Source: VFKU01 sp038916785 | Lineage (GTDB): Bacteria; Hydrogenedentota; Hydrogenedentia; Hydrogenedentales; GCA-2746185 | Length of the DNA stretch: 64,000 nt | Direction of reading: 5' to 3' | Assembly: GCA_038916785.1 (NCBI GenBank) | Contig: JBCLBO010000007.1 | Coordinates: forward strand, 5,713 to 69,712 | Shown here: in pieces, positions 27,942 to 35,622 of the stretch | Numbering within the stretch: position 1 is the first letter of the stretch | How the letters are laid out: every line of letters starts with the position of its first letter | Position numbers and translations under genes: made by a program | The notes under the pieces: generated by a model | What the model was told of the DNA's origin: nothing | Seen by the model: the letters and a program-made list of their open reading frames with translations, nothing else | Database searches by the model: none

Positions 27942-28328
27942 ATGGCACGCATCGTAGGCGTCGACCTTCCGCGCACAAAACGCGTCGAGATCGCCTTGCA
28001 AAGCATTTACGGCATCGGGCCGACCCGCGCCAAGCGGTTGATGGCGCGGCTCAAACTCGATTCGACGCTGCGCGTCCAGCAGATGACGGACGAGCAGGTG
28101 AACGCGCTTTCCGTGTTGATCCAGAACGAGTACAAGGTGGAAGGCGACTTGCGCCGCGAGGTTTCCGGCAACATCAAGCGATTGATGGAAATCGGTAGCT
28201 ACCGCGGCCAGCGCCACAAGAGGGGCCTGCCCGTCCGCGGGCAGCGCACGCGGACCAACTCGCGTACGCGCAAAGGCCCGCGCAAGGCCACGATTAAACG
28301 TGCGGCCCCGTCTGGGCCGAGCAAGTAA
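27942..28328 (+). CDS. rpsM: 30S ribosomal protein S13
   Basis: 128 residues, ATG at 27942 with GAGGAGACC upstream. Head protein contacting P-site tRNA and the 50S subunit. ARIVGVDLPRTKRVEIALQ, IYGIGPTRAKRL and the basic tail GLPVRGQRTRTNSRTRKGPR are standard. Confidence 0.98.
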   Translation: MARIVGVDLPRTKRVEIALQSIYGIGPTRAKRLMARLKLDSTLRVQQMTDEQVNALSVLIQNEYKVEGDLRREVSGNIKRLMEIGSYRGQRHKRGLPVRGQRTRTNSRTRKGPRKATIKRAAPSGPSK

Positions 28329-28343
28329 GGGAGAGACGAGACC

Positions 28344-28739
28344 ATGTCCGAAGAAAAGCGCGCCAAACCGAAGAAGAAGCGCATGGCCCTGACGAGCACC
28401 TCGGGCCTGGCGCACATACAGGCGACGTTTAACAACACCATCGTCTCGATCAGCGACCAGCGCGGCAATGTGATCTCGTGGTCCAGCGCCGGGCAGGTGG
28501 GATTTGCCGGTTCGCGCAAGAGCACGGCGTATGCCGCGCAGCTTGCCGCGGAGAAGGCTGCGCGCGGCGCGCTGGAGGCGGGGCTGAAAGAAGTGCGAAT
28601 CCATGTGAACGGCCCCGGATCGGGCCGCGAATCGGCGATCCGCGCCATCCAGGCGGCTGGGCTGGAAGTGAGCTTGATTAAGGACACCACCAAGATACCG
28701 CACAACGGCTGCCGGCCGCGCAAGCGGCGGCGCGTCTGA
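28344..28739 (+). CDS. rpsK: 30S ribosomal protein S11
   Basis: 131 residues, ATG at 28344. It lies on the platform near the E site. HIQATFNNTIVSISDQRGNV and the C-terminal IPHNGCRPRKRRRV are diagnostic. rpsD normally follows, but rpoA comes next here. Confidence 0.98.
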   Translation: MSEEKRAKPKKKRMALTSTSGLAHIQATFNNTIVSISDQRGNVISWSSAGQVGFAGSRKSTAYAAQLAAEKAARGALEAGLKEVRIHVNGPGSGRESAIRAIQAAGLEVSLIKDTTKIPHNGCRPRKRRRV

Positions 28740-28794
28740 GGCGATTCCGCGAGTTGACCCGAGGCAACGAACGAATAACGAGGACAGAGGGACA

Positions 28795-29847
28795 ATGACT
28801 ACTATGCTGGCGGAAGATTTTGTCATCCCGAAGTGGGTAAAAATTGAAGACGGCGCGACGGACAAGTTCGCGCGGTTCATCGTCGAGCCCTTCGAGCGCG
28901 GCTACGGCACGACGGTGGGCAATTCGCTGCGCCGTGTGCTGCTCGCCTCGCTGAGCGGCGCGGCCGTCACGGCCGTGCGCGTCGAGGGCGTGCAACACGA
29001 GTTCTCGGCGATTCCGGGGGTCGAGGAAGACATGACCGACGTCGTCCTCAACTTCAAGAAGTGCGACCTGAGTCTGAAGGAAGGCGATTCGCTGATCTTC
29101 TCGTACTCGTTTAGCGGCCGCGGCGATTGCACCGCGGGCGACGTGTTCAAGGGCCAGGACAAGATCCAGTGCCACAAGCCCGGCCACGTCCTGTTCTCGA
29201 GCACCAGTAACTCGGCGAAGCTGGACATGGAGATCAAGGTCGCCAAGGGCCGCGGCTACATGACGGCGGACAAATTCGAGCTCGAGCACGCGCCCCTGGG
29301 CACGATTTACCTCGACGCGAGCTTCTCGCCGGTCACCAAGGTGAATTTCCAGGTCGAGGACGCGCGCGTCGGCCAGATGACCGACTACGACCGTCTCCTG
29401 CTCGAAATCTGGACCAACGGATCGATCACGCCGGAGCAGGCGCTGCGCGAAGCGGCCAATTTGCTCATCGAGCACCTGCGGATTTTCGCGCAGCAGCAGA
29501 CCGAGGAAGAGCACAAGTCGCAGTCGGGCGGCGGTGAGGACTCCGAGTTGCAGCGGCTCATGGGCCGGCCGGTGGAGGACCTGGAGCTCAGCGTGCGTTC
29601 GGCGAACTGCCTAAAGGCCGCCGAGATTCGGACCATCGGCGAGCTCGTCTCCCGCTCGGAGAACGAGATGATGGGCTTTCACAATTTCGGCAAGAAATCG
29701 CTCGACGAGATTAAGTCCATCCTCGAGACGATGGGCCTCTCGCTGGGCATGGGCGCGGCGGGAAATGGCGACGCGCCGGGCAACGCGATCTCGGCGCCGG
29801 CGATAGTCGAAGCAGACGGCAAAGACCCCGATGCGGACGAAGAGTAG
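28795..29847 (+). CDS. rpoA: RNA polymerase alpha subunit
   Basis: 350 residues, ATG at 28795. The N-terminal domain (about 1-235) dimerises and seeds polymerase assembly: FERGYGTTVGNSLRRVLLAS near 33-52. The C-terminal domain (about 258-325) binds UP elements and activators: LELSVRSANCLKAAEIRTIG and NFGKKSLDEIKSILETMGLS. A low-complexity acidic tail of about 25 residues follows. Confidence 0.98.
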   Translation: MTTMLAEDFVIPKWVKIEDGATDKFARFIVEPFERGYGTTVGNSLRRVLLASLSGAAVTAVRVEGVQHEFSAIPGVEEDMTDVVLNFKKCDLSLKEGDSLIFSYSFSGRGDCTAGDVFKGQDKIQCHKPGHVLFSSTSNSAKLDMEIKVAKGRGYMTADKFELEHAPLGTIYLDASFSPVTKVNFQVEDARVGQMTDYDRLLLEIWTNGSITPEQALREAANLLIEHLRIFAQQQTEEEHKSQSGGGEDSELQRLMGRPVEDLELSVRSANCLKAAEIRTIGELVSRSENEMMGFHNFGKKSLDEIKSILETMGLSLGMGAAGNGDAPGNAISAPAIVEADGKDPDADEE

Positions 29848-29887
29848 ACGAAGAGTAATCGTCCAGACCAGATAGGGAAGTGAACCC

Positions 29888-30268
29888 ATGAGACATCGCA
29901 ATGCAGGCCGCCGGTTGGGCCGCACGACTGAACACCGCAAGGCCACGATGAAGGCCTTGGCTGTGGGGCTGTTCAAGCACTACGGCATCATGACGACGGT
30001 GCAGAAGGCCAAGGAATTGCGCCGCTTCGCCGAGCCGCTCATCACGCTGGCCAAGGACGACAACTTGACCAACCGGCGCCGCGCCTTTGCCGCGTTGCGC
30101 GACAAGGACGCGGTGAAGAACCTCTTCGCCGAGATCGGCCCGGCGAACAAGGAGCGCCCCGGCGGCTACACCCGCGTGCTCCGGATCGGCCCGCGCGCGG
30201 GGGACAACGCGTTCATGGCGCGTATGGAACTCGTCGGCTTGGGCGAGATGAAGATCGAAGAAGCGTAG
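29888..30268 (+). CDS. rplQ: 50S ribosomal protein L17
   Basis: 126 residues, ATG at 29888. MRHRNAGRRLGRTTEHRKA at the start and GGYTRVLRIGPRAGDNAFMA near 97-116 are diagnostic. Last gene of the alpha operon. The AT-rich accessory cassette begins only about 30 bp later on the same strand. Confidence 0.98.
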   Translation: MRHRNAGRRLGRTTEHRKATMKALAVGLFKHYGIMTTVQKAKELRRFAEPLITLAKDDNLTNRRRAFAALRDKDAVKNLFAEIGPANKERPGGYTRVLRIGPRAGDNAFMARMELVGLGEMKIEEA

Positions 30269-30309
30269 AGACGCTTTGAGATACAAATGAATTATCTATG
30301 AAAAATCTC

Positions 30310-30338
30310 TTGACAAAACAGGAAACGACTCTTACCCT
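30310..30338 (+). promoter_or_regulatory. Sigma70-type promoter of the accessory cassette
   Basis: A perfect -35 TTGACA at 30310-30315 is followed by a 17-bp spacer and TACCCT at 30333-30338. It lies 29 bp or more downstream of rplQ and about 60 bp before the better-supported start (30397) of the next gene. It suggests the cassette has its own promoter. Confidence 0.55.
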
Positions 30339-30396
30339 TAGTCAGGGGGAGAACGAATCATCGCGTCAAGATTCGTTCGCCAAGGGGGCGTCTTCT

Positions 30397-30879
30397 ATGA
30401 ACGGGAGAGTTGTCGCGGCAGAGAAGCATCTAGTCGGCAAGAGGCCTAGCGCGGATTTTGCGGTTGTCGCGTGTAAGGCAGCCAAGGAGATTGACAATTA
30501 CGTACATGGGGGTTTAAGGAAGAGTGAAGCACTCAGCAAACTAGCCGAGTACATTTCCGATTCTTTTGGACTCGGAAGTTCGAGCGAGAACCAGTCAAGT
30601 GTGGAGACGAGAATGTACGATCCAAGCGCGATCGTACTTCTTAAACATGCAGTCCTAGAGAGTGAAAAATACACCACAATCCAAGAACTTAGGAATGAAA
30701 GCGCACTAATTGCGCAACAACTAACTGAAGTCGCCAAGAAAGTTTCCGGGAACGCGATTCCGAAGAACGATCCCGCGTTGTCGAAGCTAAGACAGTTTTG
30801 TTTAGCGCTTTCTCGTAGAGACTCTGCCACGGAGAGATCTCCGTTCGACTCACATTCCACGGATGAATGGTTTTCATAG
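30397..30879 (+). CDS. Hypothetical protein, first gene of AT-rich cassette
   Basis: 160 residues if started at the ATG at 30397, which has AAGGGGG 8 nt upstream. The frame stays open back to an ATG at 30298, but that start has no ribosome site and the promoter would lie inside it. I recognise no family. The protein is soluble and helix-rich, with segments such as DFAVVACKAAKEIDNYVHGG and LIAQQLTEVAKKVSGNAIPK. It has no signal peptide, membrane segment or catalytic motif. Codon use is clearly AT-richer than in the ribosomal genes, which points to acquisition. It lies 9 bp before the metallopeptidase-like gene and is probably co-transcribed with it. Confidence 0.65.
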   Translation: MNGRVVAAEKHLVGKRPSADFAVVACKAAKEIDNYVHGGLRKSEALSKLAEYISDSFGLGSSSENQSSVETRMYDPSAIVLLKHAVLESEKYTTIQELRNESALIAQQLTEVAKKVSGNAIPKNDPALSKLRQFCLALSRRDSATERSPFDSHSTDEWFS

Positions 30880-30888
30880 CTGCCAGAC

Positions 30889-32199
30889 GTGAGAATCATC
30901 GAGTACACTAAACAACGCCTTCAGGCCTTTCTTGACGAGATAGATCGACTGAAAGAGTCTGAATTCGCGTATCAAGATCCCCGCGAAGCGCTTATCCTGC
31001 TTGAGCAAATAATCAAAAAGGACCTCAAAGAACTCTCAGAACCTTCGTTTGCAGGTGACGATGTCGTCAAGGAATACTGTTCACACATTTTAAGCAAGCT
31101 TTTCAAGATAGCGCCTCTCTTGGGCTTCATACTGAGAGCAACAAATGTCCGAAATGCCTTCGAAATTGTTGGACCATTGCAACGACTAGCTAGCGCACTT
31201 TTGCCGCCGCCAGGCGGCGGCTCTCGCCGAAACAGAACGAAGCTGATCCTATCATCAGAATGGGCGTATTCGCCCTTTACCTATAAGCGCGAAACGATTG
31301 CCAAGGAGTTACCACAGTTCGTCCTGATAGGATTCCCCGCGCCTGAATCTTCGAACCCGCTACTACTTCCGCTTGCCGCGCATGAAATTGGACACAGCGC
31401 TTGGTCGCTCAACCGGCTGGACACAAAATATCGCGACCGTCTGAACCAAGTGATCCCCGATCTGATTAGGCGTCGCCATTGGAATGAGTACATGGAGATC
31501 TTCAAAGAAATTAGGCGAGATAAAGCGCTCTTTACTGAAGACCTCAATGCACCCGAGACATGGATGCTTGCCCTAGACTGGGGGGTTAGGCAATGCGAAG
31601 AATCCTTCTGCGATTTTGCAGGACTGCGAGTATTCGGCTTGTCATACATGAAGGCTTTTTCTTATCTATTGTCACCGAATCCGAGGGGAGCGCGGCCTCT
31701 ACACTATCCAAACCTAATCAACCGCATCAAAAATCTGATTCATGCCGCTGGTCGATACTCCATTACACTTGATACTGATTATTTATGTTACTTCGACGAT
31801 CTACAGCTCCCGCATCTGACAAAAGCCGACCAATTTCGAGTTCAACTTGCCGATGAAGCCTGTGCGTCTGTTATCCATGAGTTGATGGAGGATGCGAACG
31901 TGATCGCCGACGTCGCAGGGATTCCGTCACCTGAGTCATTCGCTGAGGAAGAAAAAAGGATTATTGACCACTTCAGAAAAGTGGTACCTGCAGAAGGTAC
32001 TCCAGGCTTGGTACCCATTGTGAACGCGGGCTGGAAGGCTTTCGAAGCGCAAGATCTTTGGAGTAAATCTCCCCACATGCTTCCGCGTCGAAACGAGATC
32101 CTTAAGAATTTGATAATCAAGAACTTGGAAGTGTATGAATTTGAATGTATCACCAACAAGCGACGAAAAAAGATTGACAATGCCGAACCTTCAACTTAG
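30889..32199 (+). CDS. Putative zinc metallopeptidase (HEIGH motif) of unknown family
   Basis: 436 residues, GTG at 30889, with no clear ribosome site; translation may be coupled to the upstream gene. The centre contains LPLAAHEIGHSAWSL near 162-176, a HExxH zinc site, followed about 60-70 residues later by QCEESFCDFAGLRVFG, where the Glu/Asp pair could supply the third ligand of a gluzincin. The N-terminal 150 residues are helical and hydrophilic; the C-terminal third is charged. No signal peptide or membrane segment is visible, so it should be cytoplasmic. I do not recognise a named peptidase family. AT-rich composition and position between an unknown gene and a dCTP-deaminase-like gene suggest an accessory, perhaps defensive, role. 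This is inference. Confidence 0.7.
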   Translation: MRIIEYTKQRLQAFLDEIDRLKESEFAYQDPREALILLEQIIKKDLKELSEPSFAGDDVVKEYCSHILSKLFKIAPLLGFILRATNVRNAFEIVGPLQRLASALLPPPGGGSRRNRTKLILSSEWAYSPFTYKRETIAKELPQFVLIGFPAPESSNPLLLPLAAHEIGHSAWSLNRLDTKYRDRLNQVIPDLIRRRHWNEYMEIFKEIRRDKALFTEDLNAPETWMLALDWGVRQCEESFCDFAGLRVFGLSYMKAFSYLLSPNPRGARPLHYPNLINRIKNLIHAAGRYSITLDTDYLCYFDDLQLPHLTKADQFRVQLADEACASVIHELMEDANVIADVAGIPSPESFAEEEKRIIDHFRKVVPAEGTPGLVPIVNAGWKAFEAQDLWSKSPHMLPRRNEILKNLIIKNLEVYEFECITNKRRKKIDNAEPST

Positions 32200-32222
32200 C
32201 TAGTTTGGCGTACTGGATTTAA

Positions 32223-32370
32223 CTAGAAGCTATCCCAAAACCCCTGAGACGCCAACGGACTTCTACTGATGTATTACGAGAATGAGCGAAGTTTCCGAAC
32301 AAACGTAAAGAACGAGATTCTTCACTTTGTTCAGAAAGACAACAAATGGCGGTTTTGGGATAGCTTCTAG
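32223..32370. mobile_element. MITE-like element with 20-bp perfect inverted ends
   Basis: The left end CTAGAAGCTATCCCAAAACC (32223-32242) is the exact reverse complement of the right end (32351-32370). The outer CTAG is probably the 4-bp target duplication seen with IS5-group elements, leaving 16-bp terminal repeats (AAGCTATCCCAAAACC). The 108-bp interior encodes nothing. It looks like a non-autonomous IS5-type element between the two larger genes of the cassette. Confidence 0.8.
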
Positions 32371-32404
32371 AACATCGCGCCGTTGGCAGGGCTGAAAGAT
32401 AAAG

Positions 32405-33049
32405 ATGTTAAGCGCGAAGGCTATTGCGAAACGAATCCGAAAGGGAAAGAATCCAAGCGTCGTAGATCCATTGTGTATTATTCCGTTGCGAGCACGTGAT
32501 TTGAGGGCGTTGGCATCAAGCGGTGCTTCATCCATAGACTTGCGGCTTGGTACTTGGTTTTCGGTACTTCGCCAGGCGCGTCTCCCTTGTCTGGACATAG
32601 ACGACAAGTATCCAGCCTCGGAATCGAAACTCGCCAAGAAGTCTTATGTTCATTTCGGGAGAAATTTCTATCTACATCCGGGCAGTTTCGTGCTCGGGAT
32701 TACACTCGAGTGGCTGAGGCTCCCGAATGATCTGGCCGGAGCGGTTATCGGAAAGTCCAGTTGGGGAAGGCGAGGGTTGGTCATTGCGACGGCTACGGGC
32801 GTACACCCTGGTTTTCGAGGTTGCCTAACGCTCGAGTTGGCAAATGTGGGTGAGTTGCCGATCGCGATACAACCCGGAATGTGTATTTGCCAGCTGAGCC
32901 TGTACAGAGTTGACGAACCAGACACTAAGAATGTCGACAAGAGCCAGCACAGTGGCCACCGACAACCAAGATTAGGAAAGATCGAACTTGACGATACAGC
33001 TAAACTTCTGAAGCGTGCGCTTACGGGCTCGAATCGTAATTCCAAGTAG
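32405..33049 (+). CDS. dCTP deaminase / dUTPase superfamily protein
   Basis: 214 residues, ATG at 32405. Family motifs are well kept: ASSIDLRLGTWF near 41-52, LHPGSFVLGITLEWLRLP near 95-112, GKSSWGRRGL near 119-128 (with the Ser and Arg of the active site), and GVHPGFRGCLTLELANVGE near 135-153, which includes the catalytic glutamate (LEL) used by dCTP deaminases. The C-terminus is a basic tail. Housekeeping Dcd makes dUTP from dCTP. Related dCTP deaminases also act in phage defence by draining dCTP. The AT-rich context, MITE upstream and unknown partner genes argue for an accessory role rather than the housekeeping enzyme, but that is inference. Confidence 0.82.
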   Translation: MLSAKAIAKRIRKGKNPSVVDPLCIIPLRARDLRALASSGASSIDLRLGTWFSVLRQARLPCLDIDDKYPASESKLAKKSYVHFGRNFYLHPGSFVLGITLEWLRLPNDLAGAVIGKSSWGRRGLVIATATGVHPGFRGCLTLELANVGELPIAIQPGMCICQLSLYRVDEPDTKNVDKSQHSGHRQPRLGKIELDDTAKLLKRALTGSNRNSK

Positions 33050-33306
33050 CGCGAATCTGCAAATACGTCTAGGAGAGTGATCCTTCCAAAGTCACCAATC
33101 ATCGCAAGAACCTGCCCGCTTATCAAGCGAATATTGATTGGACCACATGATCGACTTGGAGATCATTTCTCTGCCTTTAGTTACAACGTAAGTACCTGAT
33201 ACCATTGAGGGAATAAAGGTTTTTAGGGTCATGTTAGCGAGACAGGTGGAATATCGGCCGGGTGTCCGGACGGGGTCCGCCCTGCACTAACCCCGAAGGT
33301 TTCAGC
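33050..33306. other. Right border of AT-rich cassette and suf leader
   Basis: No gene is seen. The left part is AT-rich like the cassette; from about 33240 the sequence returns to the GC-rich host composition. A GTCCGGAC palindrome lies in the leader of sufB. I could not identify a convincing SufR/IscR-type operator. Confidence 0.4.
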
Positions 33307-34800
33307 ATGAGTTCTCACGAGACGATACTGGGCAATGAATATACCGGCAGCCGCATCAAAGAGAGCAATCGCAAGGTGGCGGAGCTTGCCGACCGGGAGT
33401 ACAAGTACGGCTGGGAAACGATCATCGAGTCGGACACGTTTCCGCCGGGGTTGGACGAAGATGTCGTCCGCGCGATCTCGAAGAAGAAAGACGAACCGGA
33501 GTGGATGACGGAGTGGCGGCTCAAGGCCTACCGTGCCTGGCTCGAGATGACGGAGCCGCACTGGCCCAACGTGCACTACGAGCCGATTGATTACCAGGCC
33601 CTCAGCTACTACTCCGCGCCGAAGAACCAGGTGAAGTACGAGAACCTGGACGAGATCGATCCGGAATTGCTCCGCACCTTTGAGAAACTCGGTATTCCGC
33701 TCAATGAGCAAAAGCGCCTTTCCGGGGTCGCGGTGGATGCCGTGTTCGACAGCGTCTCGGTCGCCACCACGCACCAGGATATTCTCGCGCGGCACGGCGT
33801 GATCTTCTGTTCGTTCAGCGAGGCCGTGAAGCAGTATCCCGATCTGGTCAAGAAGTATCTGGGATCTGTGGTGCCTGCGAACGACAATTTTTTCGCGGCG
33901 CTCAATTCGGCGGTATTCAGCGATGGCTCTTTCGCGTACATCCCGAAGGGCGTGAAGTGCCCGCTTGACCTGTCCACCTATTTCCGCATGAATCAGAAAT
34001 CGACGGGACAATTCGAGCGCACGCTGATCATCGCTGAAGAAGGCGCGTCGGTGAATTACCTCGAAGGCTGCACGGCGCCGATGCGCGACGAGAACCAGCT
34101 CCACGCGGCGGTCGTCGAGCTTGTCGCGCTGGACAACGGCACGGTGCACTATTCGACCGTGCAGAACTGGTACGCCGGCAACGAGGAGGGCAAGGGCGGC
34201 ATCTTCAATTTTGTGACCAAGCGCGGCAAGTGCCTGGGCAAGAACTCACACATTTCGTGGACGCAGGTCGAGACCGGATCCGCGATCACGTGGAAATACC
34301 CGAGCTGCCTGCTGATCGGCGACAACTCCGTGGGCGAGTTCTATTCCGTCGCTGTGAGCACGAAGCGGCAGCAGGCCGATACCGGTACGAAGATGATCCA
34401 CATCGGGAAAAACACGCGCAGCACGGTGATCTCGAAGACGATTTCGGCCGGCCGCGGACAAAACAGCTACCGCGGACTGGTGAAGATCATGCCGAAGGCC
34501 GCGAACTCGCGCAGTTACACCCAGTGCGACTCGCTGCTCATTGGCGACAAATGCGGCGCGCACACCTTCCCCTACATCGAAGTGAGGAACACGACGTCCA
34601 ACGTGGAGCACGAAGCGTCCACGTCGAAGATCAGCGAGGACCAGTTGTTCTACTGCCGGCAGCGCGGGCTCTCGACGGACGACGCGGTCTCGACGATTAT
34701 CAACGGGTATTGCAAGGAAGTCTTCGACCACCTCCCGATGGAGTTCGCCGTCGAAGCCTCGAACCTGCTCGGCCTAACGCTCGAAGGCAGCGTCGGCTGA
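33307..34800 (+). CDS. sufB: Fe-S cluster assembly scaffold SufB
   Basis: 497 residues. ATG at 33307 with AAGG 9 nt upstream; an upstream in-frame start at 33262 adds non-conserved sequence. SufB is the scaffold subunit of SufBC2D, on which Fe-S clusters are built. Conserved SVNYLEGCTAPMRDENQLHA near 258-277, the beta-helix core, and NTTSNVEHEASTSKISEDQL near 429-448 are present. First gene of sufBCDSU. Confidence 0.98.
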   Translation: MSSHETILGNEYTGSRIKESNRKVAELADREYKYGWETIIESDTFPPGLDEDVVRAISKKKDEPEWMTEWRLKAYRAWLEMTEPHWPNVHYEPIDYQALSYYSAPKNQVKYENLDEIDPELLRTFEKLGIPLNEQKRLSGVAVDAVFDSVSVATTHQDILARHGVIFCSFSEAVKQYPDLVKKYLGSVVPANDNFFAALNSAVFSDGSFAYIPKGVKCPLDLSTYFRMNQKSTGQFERTLIIAEEGASVNYLEGCTAPMRDENQLHAAVVELVALDNGTVHYSTVQNWYAGNEEGKGGIFNFVTKRGKCLGKNSHISWTQVETGSAITWKYPSCLLIGDNSVGEFYSVAVSTKRQQADTGTKMIHIGKNTRSTVISKTISAGRGQNSYRGLVKIMPKAANSRSYTQCDSLLIGDKCGAHTFPYIEVRNTTSNVEHEASTSKISEDQLFYCRQRGLSTDDAVSTIINGYCKEVFDHLPMEFAVEASNLLGLTLEGSVG

Positions 34801-34849
34801 ACGGCGGCGCTCCGGCGCCGCGCGGATACTACGAAGGAGCCCAAGCGCC

Positions 34850-35611
34850 ATGGTCATGCTGGAAATTCACAATTTGCACGTCTCGGTGGATGGAAACGAG
34901 ATCCTCCGCGGCGTGGACTTGACGGTGAACGCGGGCGAGGTGCACGCGATCATGGGGCCGAACGGGTCCGGCAAGAGCACGCTTGCGCAGGCGCTGGCGG
35001 GCCACGGCGCGTACGAAATCACCGAAGGCACGGTCAGTTTCCTCGGGCACGCGGACTTCCTCGAAATGCCGCCGGAGGAACGCGCGCGGCTCGGGTTCTT
35101 CCTGGCGTTTCAGTATCCGGTCGAAATCCCCGGCATATCGAACGCCTATTTCCTCCAGTCTTCGCTGAATGAAATCCGCAAGAGCCATGGTCTGCCCGAG
35201 TTGGACGCGATTGAATTTCAGGACATCCTTGCTGAGAAAATGGATCTCGTGAACGTGCCCGTGCACTTCGCGGACCGCAACGTGAACGAAGGGTTCTCGG
35301 GTGGCGAGAAGAAGCGCAACGAGATCTTGCAGATGGCGGTGCTCGAGCCGCGCATGTGCGTGCTCGACGAGACCGATTCCGGGCTCGACATCGACGCGCT
35401 GCGGATCGTGTCCGACGGCATCAACAAGCTGCGCGGCATGGAGCGCGGGTTTATCCTGGTGACGCATTACCAGCGCCTGCTGACGTACGTGAAGCCGGAC
35501 TACGTGCATGTGCTGTATCGCGGCCGGCTGGTGAAATCCGGCGGGCCGGAGCTCGCGCTTGAACTCGAGAAGCGCGGCTACGACTGGCTGCGCGAGACGA
35601 CCCCGGCCTGA
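34850..35611 (+). CDS. sufC: Fe-S cluster assembly ATPase SufC
   Basis: 253 residues, ATG at 34850. It is an ABC-type ATPase that drives conformational change in SufBCD. Walker A GPNGSGKST near 38-46, signature FSGGEKKRNEI near 150, Walker B CVLDETDSGLD near 171-181, and H-loop VTHYQR near 207 are intact. The usual first ABC loop Q (AFQYP) is present. Confidence 0.98.
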   Translation: MVMLEIHNLHVSVDGNEILRGVDLTVNAGEVHAIMGPNGSGKSTLAQALAGHGAYEITEGTVSFLGHADFLEMPPEERARLGFFLAFQYPVEIPGISNAYFLQSSLNEIRKSHGLPELDAIEFQDILAEKMDLVNVPVHFADRNVNEGFSGGEKKRNEILQMAVLEPRMCVLDETDSGLDIDALRIVSDGINKLRGMERGFILVTHYQRLLTYVKPDYVHVLYRGRLVKSGGPELALELEKRGYDWLRETTPA

Positions 35612-35622
35612 ATCGCGGACCC

